Source: Topomyia yanbarensis
Lineage: Eukaryota; Arthropoda; Insecta; Diptera; Culicidae
Assembly: GCF_030247195.1 (NCBI RefSeq)
Contig: NC_080672.1
Coordinates: 396,383,037 to 396,447,036, forward strand
Direction: 5' to 3'
Length of the DNA stretch: 64,000 nt
The translations under genes were made by a program, and so were the position numbers. Below the pieces are notes generated by a model that was not told where the DNA came from, did not search any database, and was given only the letters and a program-made list of their open reading frames with translations. Below, in pieces: positions 56,395 to 64,000 of the stretch (position 1 is its first letter; every line of letters starts with the position of its first letter).

Positions 56395-58557
56395 AGCAAC
56401 GTCGCGAATTCATTTTGCGACACCCATCGGGACATCGGAAAACAATTGGGAATCGTGCAATCAACCGTGAGTCGTATGATTAAAAGGTACTACTAAACTG
56501 TGAGCATCTAATGGAAGGAGAAATGCAGGCAGAATGGATGTTCTATTAGTGGTCAGGATCACAAGCGTGTAGTGAAAAAGTTTAAGCGTAATCCAATGCT
56601 TCGGTCAGGGTGTGCGTAAAAAGTTGAATCTGTCCAAGTCTTTGGTTCAGAGAGCCAAAGGCTGGGAGAAACAAAGTACAAAGTGCAGAAGGCTCCAAAT
56701 CGTGACGAACGGAAAAATTTGGTGGGAAAGTCATGGACGTGAAAACTGTACACCCAGATGCTGACGAAGCCTCATTATCTCATCATGGATAAGACTTGCG
56801 TCAAGGCGGACATTCTGTAGCTTCCGGGGCAACTATTCTTCACCACTCAGAGCAAATTTGATGTTCCGGATTAAGTAAGGAAGCAGAAACTTTCAAAGTT
56901 TGCCAATAAATACATGATTTGTCAAGCGATTTGCTTTTGTGGCAAACGGAGTAAGCCTTTCCTGAGAAATTAACCTCGTTCGTAACACAACTCACAATTA
57001 TAATTTTGTTGAATACGATATCCTATCAGTTTACATTGAAAGATCGATCGCAGCAATCTCTGACGACGAAGGTGTTTTTTTCGCTCCTGACACGTTTTTG
57101 AGAAAATAAAGTTTTCCGTTCGCTGCTTTTCAACAACTCAGCTGATAAAGAGAACAATTTTGCATATAGAAGTTCGTGCCCAAGCGGACTGAGTTCGAGG
57201 AGATACGACCACAGGTATCCATCCGCAAGCGGCCCTACCTAAGGAAATCCCCTCAAAGTTGACAAACCCAGAACTGATTCATTCCGGTGACCTCCTGGCT
57301 GTAGATTTCGTTGAACCCGACAAAGCCGTTCACTCCGGAGTGTTCAACATTCAAAAAATGTTTGAAGCGATGGCTGGCTCAATAAGGGATCTCCTGGGCT
57401 CGATTGAATGTAACAACAACTACAGTTGGAATCCAGAAAATCGTGAATATTCTGTGTGTGGGAGTCAAGGCCGCCATCACGAAAGATATAGATGACAGCA
57501 TTCTGGATGATCTTATTACACGTGAGTCAGATTTATTTCCCATTTTCTAAAAGATTATTTTTGAAATTCGTTGGTTGGTTCGTTAGTATTATTGTTGCAG
57601 TTGAGGGCTGGAGGGTCCGACCGGCGACAGTCGTTTTTTCGCTTGTTTCGTGGTAATCCCTTAGAATAAGAATAAGAGAAAGTACGATTGTTGCTGGTCA
57701 GATTTTCCAGTTTTCAGAAGCAGCCAGAATAGTTCGAAAAAACATCCGGATTTCTCGGCCGCGAATTAAGAGCGAGTAAAGGCGCTTCAACCAAGGCTTA
57801 TTAGCCAGGGCAAGGTGTAAATACCTCTGTCCCATCCCAAAGGACCAAAGGAGTGACATTAACCTTCTTAGCCAAGTCACTCCCAACGATTTATTATATC
57901 CCCTTTAAACTGAAACGGTTGGTACGGTTGTCCTAGTTTCTTCCTGCTTTAAGATTCAAAAAATTCGTTGATTAACTTATTCATTAAATGAATAATTTAA
58001 TTGTCGTCTAATTTTGAAACATCTTCAATCCCAACTTTGCACAGTAGGCCTGGCCGTTTTAATATTTGCGATATATGAAAATATGCTTCAAATATTAATA
58101 TTGACAAGAAAAACACTACAGAATAACTGCAGTGTTTTCCAGGATGCTTTTCAATACTGGCTGTGTAAGGGTTAGAATAGAATAGAATAGAAACGGAGTA
58201 AGCCTTTCCTGACTACCGAGACTGTAAACGGGGAGATCTATCTCGAGGAGTGTCTTCAGAAGCGTCCTCTGTTGAAATAACCCGAGGGTCCTACGATCTT
58301 CTGGCCGGATCTAGCTTCGTGCCACTATTCATATGTTGTTCTGGAATGGTACGAAGGCAACGGGGCTACTTTCGGTCCCAAGGAAATGAACCGGAACTAA
58401 GGTACATCGAAAAATACAGCAGGCACTACGGAAGCATCCCAAGGAGGTCAAATCTGAGGAAGACATGAAGAAAAAATGGGTTTCCGTACAGGAGAAGCTG
58501 AAGCTAGATGTTGTACAGAAACTAATGAGGGGAGCTAAGCGTAATGTGCGAGCGTAA
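56395..58557 (+). pseudogene. DD37E-type transposase pseudogene, copy c, split by a retroelement
   Basis: The first half (56395-56965) shows a helix-turn-helix (THRDIGKQLGIVQSTVSRMI), then YLIMDKTCVKADIL where relatives have MDDETYVKADF. The segment KLSKFANKYMICQAICFCG follows. The second half (58213-58557) continues with NGEIYLEECLQKR, TIFWPDLASCHYS (second catalytic Asp), PELRYIEKYSRHYG-like wording (third residue Glu) and a C-terminus ending at 58557. The first catalytic Asp pair is damaged and at least eight stops or frameshifts occur. The reading continues across 56966-58190 only if that insert is removed. Same subfamily as copy b. Terminal inverted repeats were not found. Confidence 0.85.
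56966..58190 (+). mobile_element. 1.2-kb retroelement insertion with 22-bp target duplication
   Basis: The 22 bases at 56944-56965 (beginning AAACGGAGTAAGCC) are repeated exactly at 58191-58212, and the insert ends in (TAGAA)n at 58172-58190. Long variable target duplications plus a short 3' simple-repeat tail are hallmarks of target-primed reverse transcription. The insert encodes a 78-codon ORF (57259-57495, SGDLLAVDFVEPDKAVHSG) but no RT motif, so it is a truncated LINE, a SINE-like element or a mobilised transcript. Clade unknown. Confidence 0.85.
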
Positions 58558-59054
58558 GATTGTGGTGTTGTAGTTGAATAAAATAAATATGCCAAAAACT
58601 TACTAATGGATTATATTGCATTGTTTGAAAGTTTGAAAAGAATCGGACAACCTTGGTAATTTTTTACAGCGTTTTTCCGTGGTGCAATTTAATGTGGGAC
58701 ATTTCGGAAGGTTTCACGACCGTAGTCAGCAAATCGAAGAAGCATACAAAGCCAACCGACCGTTAAATTCTAAGCAACTGCTGCGTTGTTAGCATGGACG
58801 AAGTGACGATCAAAGAAGCAGACTGAATGACCGTCAGGCATTGCTACAAATGCCCCCCACAAAAAAGCTCCGTGCGCAATAGTTAATTGCGCGCGAGGGA
58901 AATACTACTAGCCTATTGAAAAAATCTTTATCTTTATTTGTTGTAAATATATAAAAGGCAATGGCTCCGCATTGAATAGCGTCATATAAACGAACAATAT
59001 AACAAAAATTTGGGATAGCACAATCACCAATAAGTATTAAGAATAAGTGGCCAG
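58558..59054. other. No gene recognised
   Basis: Short sequence between the transposase remnant and the RT fragment. No motif is visible. Confidence 0.4.
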
Positions 59055-59325
59055 ATGGCAATAACGTTCGAACATCTAAAAGTCGGGAGTGACAAGCAGG
59101 ACGAAGCAATCCACTGCATGATCCTCAATATCGCCTATGAATGCCCTGTTCTGTTTAAAAGACTGCGCCCGTTGGCTGAATCGGGTGAATACCAACACAG
59201 ACGATTTACGACGGACCAGACGTTTACTCTGCGATATATCTTGGACAAATTTCGAAAATACGACAAGCGGACTCACCATCCGATTGTGAATTTCCAGGCA
59301 GCGTACGATTAAGTGAAACGAAACG
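59055..59325 (+). pseudogene. Non-LTR reverse transcriptase fragment
   Basis: The reading LNIAYECPVLFKRLRPLAES, then RFTTDQTFTLRYILDKF and THHPIVNFQAAYD, corresponds to RT motifs around the fingers/palm A region of non-LTR elements (usually LNxAYK, GRSTTDQxFTLRQ, then FxDFKAAYD). GEYQ is joined directly to HRRFTTDQ, the aspartate-bearing IDFKAAYD motif is altered to NFQAAYD, and a stop follows. Nothing upstream or downstream extends it convincingly, so this is a short dead fragment of an element different from the CR1 and LOA copies. Confidence 0.75.
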
Positions 59326-59967
59326 AAAAGGGCAGATAACGCTGGTTAAAAAAGAATAACCAGAGAGATATCTCACATTAAATAGGTTGAAACCAAGCGA
59401 TGGGATTTCAAATTTGTTGTTCCATATAACGCTCGAAGGTGCGATACGGATTTGTTGTGCAAAGGAACGGAACTAATATCACGATATCTCACAATTACTG
59501 GCATAAAAATATTTTGAAAACTTGTATTCTTACTGTAGAACTAACAAGAATGGTTCCTGAACGAACAACATGAGCGACGTTAGAACCCTCGACTAGACTG
59601 AACAATTCTATAGATATTGTCATATAAAATTTGGAGCTTTACAAGTACAATGTGGACTAAAAAATACTTTTCATCCATTGTGTAATATAATTTTAAGAAA
59701 TTTTTCCGCATTGCTAATTTTTAGGTTACAAATAGGCCTTAACAGTGCGTCTTGAATAAGTCGGTTGGACTGTTATTTTAAAATGCTTTTTACTGCTGTT
59801 GTGTATTGAAAATGCTGCCTACTAGTAAGAAGCATATGTAGAGTACTAAATATCAATTCATTTATGAATACAACTTTAACTTGGAATTGAATTTGGGCAC
59901 ACAATCCCTAAATAGGGTGAAAAACACTATTGAGTTCTGCAAGATGACGACACGAATGAACTCTTGC
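59326..59967. other. No gene recognised
   Basis: AT-rich, no repeat family identified. Confidence 0.4.
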
Positions 59968-60116
59968 TGAATGAAGTTCACGTTTTACAGTTCTCGGTGG
60001 TTTGTTTACTTTGTCAGTTGCGTGAGTTCGAGTGTAACGGGTGCTCATCTGTCACATTCGAACTCACGTAACTCCTATGTAAACAAACCACCGAGAATTG
60101 TCAAACGAAGTTCATC
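59968..60116. mobile_element. Short hairpin MITE, ~50-bp arms
   Basis: 59987-60036 (TTCTCGGTGGTTTGTTTAC, GTGAGTTCGA) is inverted at 60052-60101 with few mismatches and a 15-base loop. Weaker pairing (GAAGTTCACG / GAAGTTCATC) extends outward. Non-coding. Confidence 0.85.
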
Positions 60117-60858
60117 ATTTTGTGGGGTTATGCCGGTTGGTGTAAAACCTAATTTGGAATACTTTTGTTTCTTTGTTGAGTGCAGAGCAAATCTACGGAT
60201 TTAATGTCGCGAGAATCTGGCATCGCTGGTTGAACGGCTGGCGAAGCAGATCACTGCCCTGTGTTTTACAGCCAGTGTAGCTGAGCTAGAAGTCCGTTAC
60301 ACTGGCTGTGGAGGGACGCTACCCTGTGTCGTCCAACAGGCGACCGCTCTAACTGCTTCCTAAATGCCGCTGTAATGTTGCCAGTAAATTTTTGGTTTAA
60401 CTAGCACATGTATTTGCTATTTGCGCTTGAAATTAAGTAATGTAGTGGTAGTAATAAGCTTCCCATTTTGGTTTAAACGCAAGGACAGTTTTTAAAACAG
60501 GATTTGATTAATTAGTTTAGCTCATCTAAGCAATTTTATCAATTTTGTAATTTAAAAGGAATTTTACGGAACTTGGTGAATTTGGCTCCACTTGCAACTG
60601 GTATAATCAGGGCTGTTTTTTGGAACAAAATGTGTTATCATTCAGCCCTTCGCTATGCAAAATCACGATATTATGACAGATGGGCTAAGCGCGGCCGTTC
60701 CTTTCAATCGGGAAAGGCCGCGTGGAATTTTGGTGAAATGCGCTAATAGTGTCGTGGTGGTACTAGTTGTCTCTTTCGCTCTACCCATCATCATCAGCGT
60801 TGACTCATTTTGTATTGTACGCTTGAGTTCAATGTTTGGGGCGAATGTGTTGGTAGGT
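60117..60858. other. No gene recognised; contains a 12-bp perfect hairpin
   Basis: ACAGCCAGTGTA at 60268-60279 pairs perfectly with 60298-60309 across an 18-base loop. The remainder shows no coding or repeat signal. Confidence 0.5.
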
Positions 60859-61875
60859 AGGGGAACAAAATGAACACGTCAAGCAAAGTCATTATTTTCT
60901 AACTAATAATCGAATGAGATATTACAATCACCTTATGCTTCTTGTTAGACATGTTTTGTACATATCTGGTAAAAATACTTCGTCATAAACACATTTTTTC
61001 AAACATGATTCTTGATTTCTAAACATGTCCAAAAATGAGACATGTTTATAGCGAGTGGGTAAAATGAACATGTGGCGGTGGTAAAATGAACAGCATCTGG
61101 TGACCTGCAAAATGTACTGTATGTATGCAATGGGCAGCGTTGGAAAGCATTTTCCGATCAATGCTAATATCCCAACAAATCATGAGCTTTGCATACACAC
61201 TGGGCATTTTGCAGGCAAAAAAAATTGTGATGGAAGAATTGAATTTTCATGACGTAATATTAACCATTTTACAATCCTGTGGCATCGAAACACATCTACA
61301 AACTTGGGGTTATCCATGGGTGTTTGAACTTTTAGGATCTGTTTGAGAGCAACTAGAAAGCTTGTTCTATACATGAGATGTGATTATATTGTCTAAAATT
61401 TGATTTTTCTTCACCGGTCCGGGTGTTTTTCCCACACACTAAGTACTAAGAAAATAAATATTTTACATTAAGTAGTATAGTCCTACGTCTACAGTTCGTG
61501 CAACCCCATAGGGCTGCCCCTTGTAGTTTTTTTTGTATGTGTTGTGAAACTTTTTATTCGAAAAACATTTTTTTCTAGACAAAAGTCCTTAGAAAGTAAT
61601 CGTACTTGAAAATATTCATATATAATTAGTTCGCCGATATCAGACAACCGTTTAAAAAATTTGTAAAAAGATCTTCGAGATGGATATCAACACATATTTT
61701 CTAAAATATTGCACAACTTTTCCAAACCAAATGATAGACGTTAGATTTGTTTTTTAAACATCATAAACAACCAAATATTTCATTTTCTTTTTGTATTATT
61801 GTAAATTTTGATGTATAGATTATGAGATATGACCAGGGAATCAAATATTCCCAAGGATCAAGTGTCCTCACTCTC
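60859..61875. mobile_element. TA-GGGGA-ended element carrying GGTAAAATGAACA phrases
   Basis: The left end is TAGGGGAACAAAATGAACAC at 60859. The right end is the inverse of TTAGGGGAGAGTGAGGACAC at 61856-61875. The internal phrase GGGTAAAATGAACATG recurs near 61056 and 61080. Non-coding. It directly abuts the gag remnant. Confidence 0.65.
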
Positions 61876-61877
61876 CC

Positions 61878-63119
61878 CTAACCCAAAATAAGGGCATTTT
61901 CGACTTTCTGAATCCGTACACCAAGCCTTCTAATGACATCGACAGGAACACAGTTGACGTCAGAGCCCGTATCCAACTTAAATTCTACTGGAAAATTGTT
62001 AATGTGGTAAATCTTCTTCCATCTACTCGTCCCTCTATCGTTGAATGAACTTCTGCCTTTAGCGGAGTTTACTCTACATAAATCAGTAATGTTGTCATTA
62101 GAATAACCTCCCTGAGCATTGTCGACCTGATCTAAAAGTTTAAAATTACCTGCATCACTCCAGTTAACTGAGTACACCGTCTGCTTCGAAATGCTTTTAT
62201 CCGCTGACTTCATTCCAGATACCTCCCGAGTGTCTCCTTTTTTAGAATTTTCTCTGTCCTTGGGCTTTTTCCGGCAACATTTCTTGAAATGCCCTACCTC
62301 GCCATACGAGTGACACTCCGTATTTATGGCTGGGCAGCTGCGCCGATGGTAGCGATGGAACAGTTTCCCACAGTTATAACATGATGGGCGGGAAAACTGC
62401 AGCAACCTCCGTAGTTTTTGATTGATCTTCGACAGTGTTCACCTCCAGCGGACGCGCTTTCTGATCCAGCAAACGGTCTGTTCTCAGATGCAGCTTCGAA
62501 AACTTTGCTTGTCTCTATGACCTTGGATAAAGGATCGTTCCGGCCATCTAGCAGTTTCAATTGCAGCTTTTTATCCTGTATGTACTCCAATAGTAATTCT
62601 ATCGCGGAGCATTCGTTCAGCATATGAAACATGGCATGCCGCACATTGAAATTCGCAGTATTGAACTTGAGTACGTAGCTCCGTCTCAAAGCCTCCGAAA
62701 GACTGTTTTTCCTTCTGCGCAATTAAAATAAAATTAATAGCTTCTATGGCGATATTTTACGAGGTAAACAATACTCGTCAAATGCCTTAATCACGTCTGC
62801 TAGTGTGCGTGCCTCCGAACCGTCATTAGCATCAACAAAACGATCATCAGCATCATCTTTCGCATTTTCAACACCTTCGTTGCCATGTCCGAAAAGATTA
62901 TCGATGTTTTCGTCATTTGGATAGAGAGTATTAAAAATTTCCACGCCTCGTGCTCCTATTAACCAGAGAAACGTCGCAATTTTATTCCTCATTCTGCTTC
63001 ATCTTGTTATTCGCACGCAGGTAAATAGCAAAGTCCTGCTTCCATCGTGGCCACTGTTTTGCCAGATTAGAACAATCAAGCGGCTCTGACCGACGAAGAC
63101 CGAATCCAGTAGCCATCAT
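61878..63119 (-). pseudogene. mag-like Ty3/gypsy retrotransposon gag-protease remnant
   Basis: The minus strand starts with MATGFGLRRSEPLDCSNLAK at 63116, the gag opening of mag-type elements, followed by a capsid-like segment (IATFLWLIGARGVEIFNTLY). After frame changes come a capsid C-terminal part (62722-62500) and two zinc knuckles at 62390-62270. The first runs CYNC..H..C with extra spacing. In the second, CHSYGEVGHFKKC, Tyr replaces the second Cys. A retropepsin motif KLDTGSDVNCVPVDVI is at about 61990. Three or more frameshifts/stops separate the blocks, and the sequence ends after the protease at 61878 with no reverse transcriptase, RNase H or integrase. It is a 3'-truncated, inactive copy. 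Confidence 0.87.
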
Positions 63120-63193
63120 TACACTCGTTCGTTTTCTCGTTCAATTTTCGTAGTCCAGTCGCAATTAAACATATAACCGCACTTTTGACACCA

Positions 63194-63288
63194 TGTTTTA
63201 AGCGCCGCTTTTTATTTGTCTGTTCCAATTGGTTGTCTACAATGAACTGATTGTTGAGTGATGCAGCACCTACCGTTAGCTATGTACA
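63194..63288 (-). repeat. Candidate short 5' LTR (95 bp) of the mag-like element
   Basis: The minus strand from 63288 begins TGTACATAGC and ends TTAAAACA at 63194, i.e. TG...CA. TGGTGTCAAAAGTGCGG follows directly, where a primer-binding site would sit, upstream of gag. mag-type LTRs are known to be very short. There is no second LTR for comparison, and the outer end overlaps the neighbouring MITE boundary, so this is tentative. Confidence 0.35.
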
Positions 63289-63786
63289 CGCAGAAAAAAA
63301 ATTAGTAAAAATAAACAAATTTTGGTTTTAAATAACAATTTTCCCGTTTGATATAGTGACAAACAAGATTCAGGTTTGATTCAATCAATACTGTTGGTTG
63401 AAATTACCAACTAATTCATTTCTTGGCTTTTCAGTAGTTTCAACAAATGTTTCGTTTAAAACAACAAAATCATGTTAAGTTTAACCGAACAAACAAGTTT
63501 GAAGGAACAAAAACAAATCTTTTGTATCAACCAAAGGAGAGAACAACTCAAATTTAGTTGAAATTAAACAAAGATTCTGTTGGTTTTTAACAAAATCAGT
63601 TAGATCTAACAAATTTTATTTTGATTCAACAATGTTTCTATTTAAAATGTAAACAGAAGTATTTGTTGAACTAAACCAAATACATGCTTTTGAAAAACGC
63701 CCATTTCAGTTTAAAACAGTCATTCGCCACGTTTTAGATTCAACAAAACGTTTTGTTGATTCAAAAAGGCCTGATTCTTCTACGTG
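63287..63786. mobile_element. TA-flanked CACGCAGAAAAAA element, 500 bp
   Basis: It starts CACGCAGAAAAAAAATTAG after TA (63285-63286) and ends TTCTACGTG before TA (63787-63788). The interior is made of degenerate TTCAACAAA/GTTGAA words like the outer parts of 13594-15210. Non-coding. Confidence 0.8.
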
Positions 63787-63788
63787 TA

Positions 63789-64000
63789 CATGTATGGGTT
63801 TCCCTACGACAATGCTCATATATGATACAGTAGAGGTAAATGCAAATGCCAAATGGGTATAGGGTGACCAGGAACTTCAACTATTTATTACAGAGATATG
63901 CCGCGATGAGCATATCTGTGATGCTAACAACAGAGTAGTTACGAGTATAATCTCCGAACTTTCGAGAAAGTGGCGAACAATGTAGCGCCACCGACTAGAG
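63789..64000. other. No gene recognised at the right edge
   Basis: Short sequence without recognisable features. Confidence 0.4.

Noticed and set aside
61878..63119. Integrated viral sequence (for example of an RNA virus)
   Set aside because: The mag-type gag opening, zinc knuckles and DTGS protease identify an LTR retrotransposon; no RNA-virus-like coding block was recognised anywhere in the window.
1..64000. tRNA or rRNA genes
   Set aside because: No cloverleaf-compatible A/B boxes with paired acceptor arms and no conserved rRNA words were noticed by eye; a tRNAscan run would be needed to exclude tRNA-derived SINEs.

Overview
The window reads as non-coding, repeat-dominated genomic DNA of a culicine mosquito, most probably Aedes-like. 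It is AT-rich and carries DD37E-type Tc1/mariner remnants, a CR1-like non-LTR element, LOA/Lian-type fragments and a mag-like gag-pro remnant. Short palindromic non-autonomous elements occur throughout. The species is inferred from this repeat content, because no conserved host exon could be read with confidence. No tRNA, rRNA, CRISPR array or bacterial-style operon was seen.

Layout: 1-5768 is a foldback element whose arms are arrays of a ~151-bp repeat. 6411-7368 is a decayed DD37E transposase. 7480-9862 and 13338-15478 are two copies of one dispersed repeat, each split by a different insertion. 12475-13124 has one diverged copy of a module seen again at 44.8-46.2 kb, next to a 236-bp MITE. 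15590-17190 is a LOA-type LINE fragment. 17316-19526, 19985-20960 and 29447-31535 belong to a mosquito repeat family of about 1.1 kb, two copies of which are hit by TA-flanked insertions. 21170-22454 is a complete but dead Tc1/mariner element with TIRs and a TA duplication. 23.5-26.5 kb and 47.4-49.6 kb are the only stretches that look like non-repetitive host sequence, possibly promoter or 5' UTR. 31697-about 36520 (minus strand) is a CR1-like LINE with two uninterrupted ORFs, the best-preserved genes here. 41326-44400 and 44401-46646 are two giant inverted repeats that abut, and 50484-52514 is a third. 53.9-54.2 kb holds a CRE-TATA-Inr core promoter followed by a cluster of ATCTACGGA words. 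56.4-58.6 kb is a DD37E pseudogene split by a 1.2-kb retroelement with a 22-bp target duplication. 61878-63119 (minus) is a mag-like gag-protease remnant with a possible short LTR, followed by a TA-flanked MITE.

The genes do not work together as a pathway. The window is a record of nested transposition. Its most unusual content is structural: long palindromes built from diverged tandem modules, and two series of TA-flanked non-autonomous elements (ends CAC..AAAAA and GGGGA). The CR1 element has an ORF1/ORF2 junction that looks like a UAAUG stop-restart site altered to UAACG.
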